A stretch of 64,000 bases of DNA from Zopfochytrium polystomum (lineage: Eukaryota; Chytridiomycota; Chytridiomycetes; Chytridiales; Chytridiaceae). Of this stretch, positions 34,401 through 45,855 are shown piece by piece. Position 1 is the stretch's first letter. Each line of letters opens with the position of its first letter. Location: positions 620,001 to 684,000 of the forward strand of contig JAIVFJ010000002.1 in NCBI GenBank assembly GCA_025765615.1. The letters run 5' to 3'. Under the pieces are notes generated by a model. The model saw only the letters and a program-made list of their open reading frames with translations, was not told where the DNA came from and did not search any database. Made by a program: the position numbers and the translations under genes.

Positions 34401-37400
34401 AGTTCAATGACAATACGAAGTAGAGCTTGTCGGATACTATCGCGCACTTCAAAGTACCGGCTGCGCAGGTTCACACACATGGTCGTCAGGAGCTTTGGCA
34501 ACATCAGCTGCATTGACACCTCTGGCAGTTTCTTTAGAAGCCTTGCGATTCCAAAAGCTACAGGGGCGCGAACGCTGCGTGTGTCATCCTCAATGAACGT
34601 AAGGTGGGTGAACAGAGTTGGAAGCAGGTATTTGACAACAGTCGAGTGAATTCGCTCTGCAAGCGCCCGGCCTTCTAGGGCAGCTGCTGTACCTTTGGTA
34701 GTGTCGCCATCGCCCACTTCAGGGACTGCCTCGTCATCCACTTCCATTGCATCGCCTGGAGCTGCTGTTTCCGTGTCTTCTTCTTCTTCTTCCTTGTCCT
34801 CTTTGGAATTCTCACCATCAACAGCCTCAGGACCCACGGCCAGTGGGAAGTTAAACTTGTCCACAATAGCGACAATGACGCGAATCAGCTCCTTTTCATT
34901 CTGTTGACGTCTAGAAATAATCTTGAAGAAATGGCGAATCAGGTCAATGTATCGACCCCATTGGAGCAAGGAGGCGCACGCAGCAATAGCTTCAATTGCG
35001 TCATTGATCAGGACAGTGTCTACATTCCTGTCGCTTTCAAAAACAAAGTGGGTAGCGAGAGGCAGGAAGATTCTTGTGATGTTTGATGTACTAAACTTTT
35101 TCAATTTGCAAGCATCAGCAAGACGGCGAAGCGCCCTTGATCGCCGATGGAGTTGGATATGATAGATGGTGTTGAAAAAGCTGGCTTCCTCATCTCCATC
35201 AGACAGGAGAAACACCAAATCTGACACTTCAGGGTGAGTTGGAAAGCGGTGAACAAGGATTCCAAGCAGATTGATAAACTCTTGCCGCACGAGTTCTGAC
35301 TTGTGTCTCATGGCCTGTCGAATGGCAGGAAGAACAACAGCAAACACCTGCTGGGTGAGTGCAGCTTCTGCAGGGTGAACAAACGTCTTGCTCTCCTTGT
35401 CAAAGCCAGAGGCACGATCCAAAAACGTGGCCAGCGTGTGGAAAGAACTTGTCCGAATAGAGTACTCGCCCTCGTCGTGGAGCAGATGCATCAGGCTGTA
35501 AAGAAGGGGCAGCCATTGCTGTGCATCCAAAGTTGCACCTATTGCCTGAATCCTTGATAGTGCATTGAAGCGGCGATCAAAATCAGGCTCTCCAACTCGT
35601 GAGCGTGACATTGCATTCAGGTCTCGCAGTAAATCTATAATTCCTGCCAGTCTTGAATCAATCTGGGAGAGGAGTTCCAAAAATTCCACCGCTTTCAATC
35701 GGCAGGTGATGTCGCGAGCAGCATTGAACATAGTGCAGACAACAGCAAAGTACGGCGATTGAAGTGGAGACTTGCTCAGTTGTGCAAGGCTTGGAACAAG
35801 GTCAATCAGAATCTGCAGGATGTTTGATTTCAAGTTCTCTGACACTTGTTTGAAAGACTTTCGTAAGAAAGGCAAGAGGATGCCACCCAGCTTTTCAAAA
35901 GTCTCACTGCTCCCTTGGCGAACAAGCTTGGAGATGCTCGACAGCACTCGTATGGTTCTGTCACTTAAACTTCCACCACGCGATTTAGAGTACAAGGACT
36001 TTTCCGCCATTTTCTTCCCCAAATAAGATTCCACGTTGTTGATGAAGGTCCTGACGGATGGCCCAAGGACAGTCGAGGCAAGCTCCATCGATTCATTTGA
36101 CTCGTCCAGCTCCAAAATCGATTCTACCATCTCAAGAATCTGCGAGATCACCGTTTCCTTCACCACTGGGGCTGAAAGTATGTTGAACACTTTTGGCAAG
36201 AGGATTTCGTCGTGGAGGAGATACTGGCAAAACGAGGCGTGCTTGGTCCACGATGATATGAGCAGAAGGAGAGAGCTGGGATTTTGCGTATTCTCTGTGT
36301 CAAGTTTTGGGAGGCGGCCCCTCAGGAAAGAAGCAAAGATTGGCTCAATGTATGGACCATAATCAAACTCTTGGCATCCCTCAAATAGTTCAGTTAAGCG
36401 CCTGACGCTTTGCTTGCGGATAAATCGCAAATATTTAGGGCGGATACTCCAAGCCTTGTGGCCATTGACCTTTTCTTCTTCATTGAGCTCGTCCTCTTCC
36501 TGTTCATCATCGACTTTGTCCTCAAGCTCCTTGTCGGCTTCCTGTTCTTCGTCATTGCCCTCCTCATCGCCATCCTCATCGCCATCCTCATCACCCTCCT
36601 CTGCTTCCTCAATTTCATTCTCTTCGCTGAGATGCATTGCAGCAGCCACCAGCTCCCCATTCTTTGCGATAAGGAGCAAGACAGGAAGCAGTTTGGGCAA
36701 AAGCGGCGCCATATGATTCTTCAACTGCTTGATCATGGGTTCCAGAACACTCAGGAAACCAACTTGTTTTCGAACTGAAACTTTCCTCAACAGGGACAAT
36801 TGCTCCTGTTCGTCTCTGTCCAACGAAATGCCAACAAAGGGTTGGACCATTAGGTCAAATACTGCAAGACGTTCCAACTCATCCAGTGACACCATGAAGG
36901 AGAAGATTGCGTTCCGCCTTGCCACCATCCCAGTAGCACTCCTCTTCCCTTGGGGACTGACAATTTTGCCGTACAAGATCCTCACCAAGGCATTCATCAA
37001 ATCAGGGATGTGCGTTGACGGTATAGTACTTTTTAGCTCTGAAACATTCAATCTGGTCAAATAGCTCCTGAATTTGCGGTCCTCTGTCATCCCTCTCAGT
37101 TGCTCCTCCAATGCCAGAACACCAGGTTGCTTCCAAGTAATCAGAGCAGAGAGGGCCAACTTTTGTATGTCTTGCTTGCCATTGGTCAGCAAGTGGAGTG
37201 TGAGGTCGAAAATGTCGTTTGCACGGTATAGTTTTGCTGGATTTTTCAAGCGAGAGAGAATCTCAAGAAACTCAATGATAACAGGTTGAGTTGAGCAGAC
37301 AAGTTTGTGATCAAAATTTGATGCCTGGTCTCCGTTGATGCCGTGAAAGAGTTCAAGGAACCAAGGCAGAAATTCTGAGCTGTGCTTCTCCACCACATGT

Positions 37401-37476
37401 GCAAGTGGACGAAGCGTTTTCAAAAGTTGCAAATAGTACTGGGCTCGACCCAGCATTGTCACCTCTGGGTTTGGAA

Positions 37477-37518
<42 letters not shown>

Positions 37519-40500
37519 CAGGCAGGAACTGTGTGAGCAAATACTGACATGCTCTTCAGATCCTCACCTGGGAGAGAACACAGTCAAGTCCAGCATTGCT
37601 GGTCTGAAACAAGTCATAGTGTGCTGCCAATTTTCTTGGTTTTTCCACCGCAAAGACAACATTTTTGGAGCAATCTGGGTTTGCCTCAAAGTCTGTTCCA
37701 TAGAGTTGAGAACAATGATAAGCCAATGAGAGCTCTGTAAAAGTTACCCACCTTTTGATCGCACGTGTAAAGCTGCAGAGTAAAAGCTGACCCAAAATTG
37801 ATCTGGGAATTTTTCAGCCATGGCAGCCAAAGTCTTTGCAGAATCAGCTCGAAGGGGTGTAAATGTACTTCCAAGCAGAGCTTGTTGTGGACGTCAGAGG
37901 AACATCACACTTCATTATGGAAAATTTTTACCAAGGCAGTACGACATTGCAGCATTTTGTTCAGTGTCTGCAAACAGCCTGTTCACAACAGAGTGTTCAA
38001 TGCGCTTCACAAGAACAGTCTTGTCTCTTTGGGTCTCGTGAGAGTCTGCAAGGCTTTCCAGTTGCACAACAACATCATACAGCTGTTTGTTTGTTTGTTT
38101 TTAGAAAGTATTGTTCACATGTTTGCTGCAAATTGACAAACCTCGCATTTTGCCACAACTTTCTCGTCTCCCACCAATTTCCCAGAACACGAAATCAGTT
38201 TTGCCGAGTAAAGTCTCATTTGTCCATTCAGCAAGGACAGATTGGGTGAGACTGAGTCGTGTATTGCCTGAAAGTCTTCTTGTGACAGTTTAACCTTTTG
38301 GCTGTATGTTTGTGGAAACTGTAAGACAACAAATTGCAAACACAAGAAAAGAGTTCCATGAATAAGTACCTTAAAGCAGAGTAAACTTCAAAAAAGCGAG
38401 AAATTGCCATCAACCCAAACAAAGAATTCTTCAAAAAAGATTGTAAGCCCGTCAGAACAACAGGAAGGATTGTCGTCAGTTTTGATATGGAGCGGGCTTT
38501 CAAGCACCGGTCAACATAGCAATCCAAAGCAAGCGATAGTAGCAGAGAATTCCTCCCAGTTGCCGAGATTGAGTCACGAGGCAACTCCAAAATACTTTGT
38601 AAGAGAGCTGCAAACAACGAGAGAAACTCTGTGGTAGGGACATCTATCCACCTGGCAACAGTCAGCACAGCAACTGCAGAAGCAAACGAGTCCTCTGCCA
38701 TTGCTGGATTCTGGGAAACACACATTGAGTGATTAAAAGACTGCAAAAAAGATTGTTGTTACCTGAACTGTGGCCCTCTGCAAGATGAATGTTGCAAAAG
38801 GTGATACACCGCTTTGCTGGCCTTGAAGCTTTAAAAAGCCCCCATTTGTTCTCCACTCAGATGGCAGGTCATTCACATACTGATCCCCATCCGCAGAAAG
38901 AAGTATAGCAAGGCAAATAATGGCTTTCTCTGGAATATCACTCCAACTTTGCCGCAACAGGCTACCATGAGGGCTGTTCAGAATATGTCAAAAGATGTGC
39001 TGTTTTACCTAAGGAACCGGGGTAGAATAACGCGACTGTAGTTCACGCATTTGCGATTTCTCACAGACTCGCAAAAAGCAAAGACAATGTCTGGATCCTT
39101 GACCCAAGATGTCAGCCTTTTCCATACATAACACAGCAGAGCTTCAAACCTTGTGAGCAAACAGAACATCCAGGGCTTTCTTTGAGTTCACCAGCAGCTC
39201 ATCCAGGCTTGATGTGCAAATCAAGGATGCAAACGATTCCAATGCAGGAAAGACAATTGCATGAGGAACATTCTCAGAGGCAAAGATGACTGCCAGGGCT
39301 TCACCCATTTTCGCGTGAAGCTCCTTTCGATCTGTTGCATGCAAAACACGTCAGCACAGCTTTCAAAGTTGGAGAACAAACACTGACCTTGAATGTGGGT
39401 TCCATACTTTGCCTGAACACAGATCCGCAGCATTTCCAGGGTCAAGCGCAAATACCTGATTGAAATCTCTGAATGGTTCGATCCCTCCTTCTTGAACACA
39501 TTGAGTTGGCCCTCGAGAATGGCAAAGATCATCTTCCACAGCTCCCCAGAATGCTCTCCTTTCACGTGCACGATAATCTTGGAGAAAAGCTCATTGAGAA
39601 CAGCCTCGAGCGGATCTTAAACTGCTGGTCAGCAAAAATAAAGTGCAATCATCATACTGTCCCATCAACCACATACCATTAGCAGTTTCAGAGTACTCAG
39701 ATATCAATTTCATGATCAACGTCAGAAAGGAGACTGCGCGCGAGTGAAGATGGCCCCCAACTTGCTGGAGAAGGTTCAAGTTATTTGGGGATCATTCAAA
39801 AGGCAATGACACTAGGGACAACCTTGACAGTTTCAAAAATAAGCAAAGCCACGCCATCCACATAGATATCCATTGGATCCTCGACAACAGTATCCATCAC
39901 CAGTCCGAAAAATGACTGAAGAGCATCGTTGGGGATTTTTCTAACAATGAAAGCAAACGCCTCTGCGGCAAATTGGCGGATGTAAGGCCGACGGTCTTTG
40001 AGAAGTAGAGTGAACAGCCTGACAAGCTGTGTAAGAAACGTTTCAAGAACTTGAGTTGCTTACTGGAAGGTCTCATTTGCCTCCTTTGTGACTTGAACTG
40101 CAAGGTATTTGAACAAGTATGTCAAAGTGTTGAAGATCCACTGGAAACAAATGGGCGAAATGAGCTTAGAGGACAATTTGCACCACTATGGCAATGACGA
40201 ACCTCGATGCGCTTTGGATCCGACTCTGGCTTGAGCAACTTTGTCACAGTTTCCATGACACGGAAAAAGTAAGGGAAAAACTCCTCCTGCAAGTCCCGAG
40301 CAAGAAGCGTAACCAGACTGTGTGGAAAGGTGAGTTTGAATGCTGAGAAACTCAAAGTCTTACTTCAGCAGAGGTTCCAGTGCTGGAGTATTTGGGACTT
40401 CAAGGAAGCTCACAAGCTGGTCAACAATGAGCTGTTTATGGTAGAGAATCTGCTGCAGTGACTGTGTGTAGCGCGACGACTCTCGGAGATAGCGTGTAAA

Positions 40501-40983
40501 CTCAGGTGTAAGATTCAAGTCTCTCCACAGCGGAAGCGACTCCACGAAGAAGGACTCTCCGCCCTGAGGTTCGAGTTTCAGATAGTTAGTTCCCTACTGC
40601 ATGGCTGACAAAAGCAACAATCTGACGCACCTCGGGAGAGTCTGTGTAGTTCTTTACAAAGCGGTTGGCGACATTGACTTTGACTTGCTTGATTTTGTCG
40701 CTAAAAGACTCAAACTGGGGAGACAAGTTGAGACGTTTCGCTTGTAAAATGAGCGAAGCCGAGCAAGCCTTACCCGATGCCGGTTGTCGCTTTTTGTTTT
40801 CTTCTTGAATGGGAGGCCGCCGTCGACTCCCTCGTCGTCGCTGTCCATCGAGTGCTTTTGCGCTTTCTTGCTTGTTGCGCCGTCTTTGTCGTTGTTGGTG
40901 CGTTTGCTTTCCGTGCCAGCGACGCTTCTGCTGCTGCTCCGGCTGCGTTTCGCCGGCAGTGGAGGTGCGGCCGGTTTCGGCAT
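31401..40983 (-). CDS. UTP20: UTP20 small-subunit processome component, complete copy
   Basis: Very large HEAT-repeat nucleolar protein of the 90S pre-ribosome, required for 18S rRNA maturation. ATG at 40983 (MPKPAAPPLPAKRSRSSSRS). Exon 1 is joined to FESFSDKIKQVKVNVANRF, then SLPLWRDLNLTPEFTRYL, LLARDLQEEFFPYFFRVMET and many short exons. One long exon spans about 32130-37478 and includes an acidic Glu/Asp tract near 36480-36620. The final exon, after a T-rich acceptor near 31575, reads VVENPEAAAKMKARRAELKK and ends GQKALELP at 31401. From about 34072 to the 5' end this copy is the mirror of 57090-64000. It is convergent with DNAAF5; 30874-31400 holds nothing else I can identify. Confidence 0.9.
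37479..37518. repeat. T40 homopolymer in UTP20 intron (left arm)
   Basis: Forty T on plus (A40 in the sense of UTP20), lying immediately before a 3' splice AG. The right arm has 39 A at 60555-60593. Confidence 0.9.
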
Positions 40984-42634
40984 AGGTGGACGTGGACGAC
41001 GACGACGACGACGACGACGATCTGGCAGGAAACCAACGACGACGACGATCTGGTGGCAGCGATCTTTTTTGCAAAAAAGAAAGAAAGAAAGCGTTGACAA
41101 GTGTGTGACACGATTTAATTAAGCAAAAAATAAAAATAAAAAATAAAAATAAATAAAAATAAAAAAATAAAAAAATAAAAAGAAAGAAAGAAAGAAAGTC
41201 ATTGGTGTTCGGTGCTTTGGTACGCAGACACCCCTCATACGTAAATCCTCTGAACACGGCCGGCCGACTGCGAGAACTCAACGACGGCGGACGCGGCCAA
41301 CCAACGCGATGGCGGGCGTTCATCAGCATGTTCTACCCCTTCAACATCATGCACAACCTGTCTCTGCGATTCGGCTTCACCCAGGCCGCGGTCAACTTCC
41401 AGCTCCGCCCCAGCCAGCCTCCAGTCTGCCGTTTTCGTGTGCAAGGTCGCGAACCCGCTTCTTCGGGCTGTTTGCCGACTGGACTGCCGCATGGCAGGCA
41501 CCCACCGCGACAGGCCCAGGGGGAACGAGCGGTCTTTGCCGAACCACGCACGAGGCGGCAGGGACAGTGGCCGTGGCGACGGCCAGTGCGACGCAGTTTG
41601 TCCCACGAGAAGGAATTTGCCGAGGATTCTGTACGGCGCATGGCTGAGGGGTTGGACCCTGTTGACGAGCAGATATGTTCAGGGTTACTTTTGGCTGCTG
41701 GTGGGAATGAAGGCAAAAATTGAAATCGAGGTGGCAGATGCATTACTCACACCCGCAGTACCCCCGTCCCATTCGTTGAATTCATAGCGCGTTTGACGGG
41801 GTAGCGCCAGCCTCAGACAGCACAAGTGGCGCGAGCGGGCCGCGGACCAGCTGGACGTTCCGGTGGGCGGCTGCGAGCACGACGCCGCCGCGCCGGCGGT
41901 GTGGTGCTTGTCGCGTGCGCCGTGGTGTGCGAGGAGGGAACGAACTGGAGTGGGGTGGGGGCGGATGGAGGGGGCGACGGCGGCGACGCGACACGGTGAA
42001 CGCTGACCGGCACGGGTATGTGTTGGCGTGTACGCACAAGCGGGCGAGGGGTGCGTCGAGAGGGTTCGGCAGACTTGACGGCGCATCATTTTGAGTTGCT
42101 TGATGAGAACAGGAATGAGGACGAGGAAGATGAGGACGAGGAAATTGACGGCGGAGGATGAGGAGGAGGAGAATGAAGAAGAAAGCGAGGGAGAAGAGGA
42201 TGAATGAAGTTCAAGTTGCCAAAGAGGGGGCGAGCGACTGAGATTCTGGCCACTGAATATCAAAGGGGAGAAAAACAAGAGACGGTCAATGCGCGACCGT
42301 CAGTAGTTGTCCTGGTTCATCAATCACTTTGATTTTTCAGTTTATCAAATCAATAAAGTCTGGATGCAAAACCCCAAGCGAGTATCTGCCTACTGCCGGC
42401 AGGTACTCCTAAGTCGTTCGGCACCGGCCCTCTTGGTGTCCGTGTGTTGCTTACTTGACGGAACCGAACCCCGCATAAGCTCTGTATTGATCACACAGTA
42501 ACTAACTCGGAACACGTCTCAATGTGAAAGTATACATATTCATGTTGGAAATCGCCGTCGAGTTCTGGCAGTTTCCTTCGCCGCACAAATTCAAATGACA
42601 AAGACGGAAGCACTGAAAACACATCACAGGTTAA
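40984..42634. other. intergenic region of left arm, unassigned frames
   Basis: Between the UTP20 start and the RT 3' end. It has an AAAT/AAAG simple repeat at 41125-41196. On plus, three overlapping frames (about 41202-41787) include FISMFYPFNIMHNLSLRFGF and WTLLTSRYVQGYFWLLVGMK, which look protein-like, but none gives a continuous product. On minus, 41685-42278 is open but of low complexity. I cannot assign a gene. Confidence 0.4.
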
Positions 42635-43333
42635 TCAAGCTACCAGCCGCGAGCGCTCACTTCGCAGGGCGCTGACCAGGCCCAGCGGCAGCAGGCCGCG
42701 ATCGGCCGCCGCCGGGCCGCCAAAGCGACGTTTTGCCTCGCCAGCGTACAACGCCAGCGTCCACTTCCAGTAAGTCGAGTGCTCTCCCCATCGCGCACCC
42801 AGCCCCGACGTCGCGGCCGCACCGACGCCGCTTCGACCTCCGCTGCCCAGAGCCGCAAACAGTGCAGCTCCCTGCACGCCAAACTCTGCGGGGCACGGCG
42901 CAGACGCCTCGCCCATCTCCTCCTGCAGCTCTGTGTACGCCCGTCGGAGCGCGTCCGACGTCTGCTCGAGAAATCGCACGCCCTCCTCCAGTGGCATGAA
43001 CGTTTCGCCGTCGTACGTCCGCGGCGCAGACGCGTCGTACGCCAGCTCACCCGCTTCGAACCGCTCGCGCGCCGCCTCCCATGCTTCCTCCTCCTGCCGC
43101 ACCGCCCGCTCCAGCACCTCCGACGGCTCGCCGCTGCCACCGCTGGCCCCCTCCGCTCGCACAAACAGCGGCACCAGCGGGTTGATCAACCCGAGCCCGC
43201 CCAGCTCGACAGGGTAGTAGAAGAAAGAGTCCGGCAGTTCGGCAGTGGCCGCAGGGGCGCCGGGGAACCGCTCGCGGATCAGCCGCCGAAGGTGCTCTGG
43301 CACGCTCGCGTAATCGCGCCCATCAAACACGCC
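42635..43333 (-). pseudogene. truncated reverse transcriptase copy (C-terminal 232 codons)
   Basis: Identical on inspection to the last part of the gene at 52568-55438, from GVFDGRDYASVPEHL to the stop. It lacks the promoter, the N-terminal domain and all catalytic RT motifs. Beyond 43333 the sequence departs abruptly (an Arg/Pro-rich frame with no homology), which marks the left palindrome breakpoint. Confidence 0.9.
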
Positions 43334-43841
43334 TCGCCGGGCCGGGGGTCGCCAAATCACAGGTTAGTCGTAGCGGAACGAGAGTTTCTCATCATTTTCG
43401 TTATATTTATCTCTCCCCACGTGTCGTTCGGTGCATTACTCTCACCCTGCAGTACCCCCTCCCCTTGGTTGAGGCGGGCAATTTGTGGGCTCAGCTAATT
43501 TTTCCCAATTTTTCCCATCCTCCCTATTAATTGTGGCGAAATTATCAATTAGAAGGCGGCATTTGCAATGCTTCTTGTACGACAGTTCACATCGCCCATA
43601 TGAAGCACTCTTTGCTGACTGAGACCAACAAATTGACGTTCGCCCTGTTTGGACGGCCATCACGGAAACAGCTGTGATGGCTCGGCGTTGATAAAGTCAA
43701 TTCGGGTAACCAATTTGGTGCTTTGATTTTCTGCGTAGAGGAGAACAGAGTCGATCGAACAGAGCTGGCAGTAACAGCAGGAGCAAAAGGGGCGAATGAC
43801 ACCGTGCGAGGCAGAGTCAATACAACAAACGATGTTGGTCG

Positions 43842-45375
43842 CTACAACTTCTTTTTCTCCCCAGATTCGGTGAGTTGCAGCGATAGGTCCCACACCTTGT
43901 CGGCAAACTCTGCGTCCGTCGTTTGACCCGCAGGGTCTTCGAATGCCGCGCGTTTGCAGTTATCCCTAAAATTTTCAAGGAAACAAGTGAGACGAGACAA
44001 CCCAAGTGTAGCAAGAATTTGAGACAGGTGACGGCCTTACCAGTAAGCTCCGGAAACGGTTCCGCCCTCTTCGCTGAGCGCAACATGCAGCTGAGTCTGG
44101 GCACCTTCCCACGGGGTCTTCATGATAAGCGACAAGAGCGGGGTGAAAATGAAGAAAACTGATCGGACATTTTGGCCCAAGAACCCGCCGAGCATGCTGC
44201 GAGGAAGTTCACTGGGCATTGATGTGTTCCGTAGTGGGCACGGTGAGTTGAGGTGGATGTGGTTAGGCGTCGAACGTTATAGTAAAGGTGCCGCAAAAAC
44301 AGGTACGCACGTCATGACGATTCCAGGATGCACCGCATTCACTGTGACTCCGGTTCCGCACAACTCTTTGCGCGCCAGTGCAGTGGTGAATAAAATGTTG
44401 CAAATTTTCGTATCCCTGGCGAGTTGGGATCGGGTCAGAAGTGGTGTCGTATAGAATGTGCGCACCCATAAGTTTTCCTTGGGCGGTAGTTCTTCGAGTT
44501 CATAAAGTCGTTCAGGTCCACGTTGCCCCAACGGTGGGCCGCGCTGGACAGGTTGATGATGCGTGCACCTTGCTCAGGGAGCGGTCCTGAGAAACCAATC
44601 GGTCAACAAGAGGGTGTAGTTTCTCTTCAGGTCCGAGTACCGAATGGATTCTCCTTCGCAGTTTTCTTCATGATACCAAGAAGCTGTCGGGTCAACAGGA
44701 AGTGTCCAAGATGGTTCTGCAAACAACGATTATGCCAATGCCGGTCCAGTCGTGGAATCCTACAAACCGATGCCATCTGCAACTCGTACCCTTCGTCGTT
44801 CGAAAGCGTCCGCTGCGGCAGCGCCATGATGCCCGCATTATTCATGAGGACATGCAGCGGCCTTCCCGACTTGAAGTAGCGATCAGCAAAGGCGCGCACC
44901 GACGCGAGGGACGACAGGTCCAGCTCCTCAAACACAATGTTCCCCCGCTTGCTAGCGGGCAACGCCGCCTTCAGCTCGGCGACGGCGCGCCGGGACTTTT
45001 CTGAGTTCCGCGCTGCGCAGATTACGAGGGCGCCTTGCTTGGCCAGCTGCACAGCCGACTGGAAGCCCAGGCCGGCGGTTGCGCCCGTGACTGTGAGGGG
45101 TTACGTGTTTAAGCCGATGGAGGCGATGGTGCCACATCCGGCGACATCCATCCTGACTGATTAGAGGTGCGGAGGTGGGCAGATAGACACCCACTGACAA
45201 CGACCTTCCCGGCGAGGTCGCGCCGCAGGTCTTTCGGGTTGCAACGTCCACCGGCGGCACGTGCTCGCATGCGTACGATGGCAACAGCTGCAGCGAGGGC
45301 AACGGCCATGCCAAAGACGGAAGCCGGGGTTGTCAGGCCGACCTTGGCCAGCGCACTGTTGACGAGACTGTCCAT
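43842..45375 (-). CDS. membrane-anchored short-chain dehydrogenase (retinol-dehydrogenase-like)
   Basis: Classical SDR. The N-terminus (MDSLVNSALAKVGL) leads into a membrane segment about residues 18-36. Then come GKVVVITGATAGLGF (TGxxxGxG cofactor motif, assembled across an intron with donor GTGGGT), ICAARNSEKSRRAV, LHVLMNNAGIM, LQMASNHLGHFLLTRQLL and RIINLSSAAHRWG with the catalytic Ser. The catalytic YxxxK is YGDTK, interrupted after the Gly by a 50-bp intron (44416-44465). It continues NILFTTALARKE and GVTVNAVHPGIVMT. The C-terminal exons include ELPRSMLGGFLGQNV and end DKVWDLSLQLTES..KKKL at a TAG (43842). Probable NADP(H)-dependent reductase of lipid or aldehyde substrates at a membrane; substrate unknown. 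It is head-to-head with NAD+ synthetase (480 bp apart). 43334-43841 has no supported gene. Confidence 0.88.
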
Positions 45376-45855
45376 GGGGGGATTAAAAATTACTCGGGCT
45401 TCGCATCGGCATGCTTAAATACTATTATTTTACTATGTACATCCGCATTACAAACGTCGGATTAACCTCCCGACAGTAGCAGGTCCAAGCATACACGCCC
45501 CTTGCCCCTTTGGTCCTCCCATCCAACCAGTCGAAAGAAAGTCCTCCATGGCTGCCGAGGAACGGGGAACCACTTCGCATTCGGGGCGCTCTGCCGCACC
45601 CGCAGGAAGCAGAGGTTGATGATCTCACGAAGGTCGGCGATGATCGATACCCGCCTCGCTCGGCGCCAACACTTCCGGCCTGCGGTATACGAGTGGTTCT
45701 TGTGCTCTGGCGCTGGGCGTTGAGACGGCTCTCCGACCGGCACGTGACTCAGAGTGGTCTTGTCCAACAACGTTTTCCTTTTTTGCTGATCGCAGGCTCG
45801 CCTCACCCGCCTTACCCGGCCCGAGTCGGATACTGCCCAAAGAGAAGTCTGCGCA

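Larger units (their letters stand above)
34072..43333 (+). repeat. giant inverted repeat, left arm
   Basis: Reverse complement of 54740-64000. Paired coordinates sum to 98073 between the breakpoint and the homopolymer at 37479, and to 98072 below it. I noticed no substitution in the segments compared. The lower limit is set only by the window edge on the other arm. The arm contains the 5' two thirds of UTP20, a 1.65-kb intergenic region and the last 232 codons of the reverse transcriptase. Confidence 0.95.

Noticed and set aside
41685..42278. Open frame of 197 codons on minus (mirror 55795-56388)
   Set aside because: Composed of Ser-, Arg- and Pro-rich low-complexity sequence; no domain, and open frames exist in all three phases.
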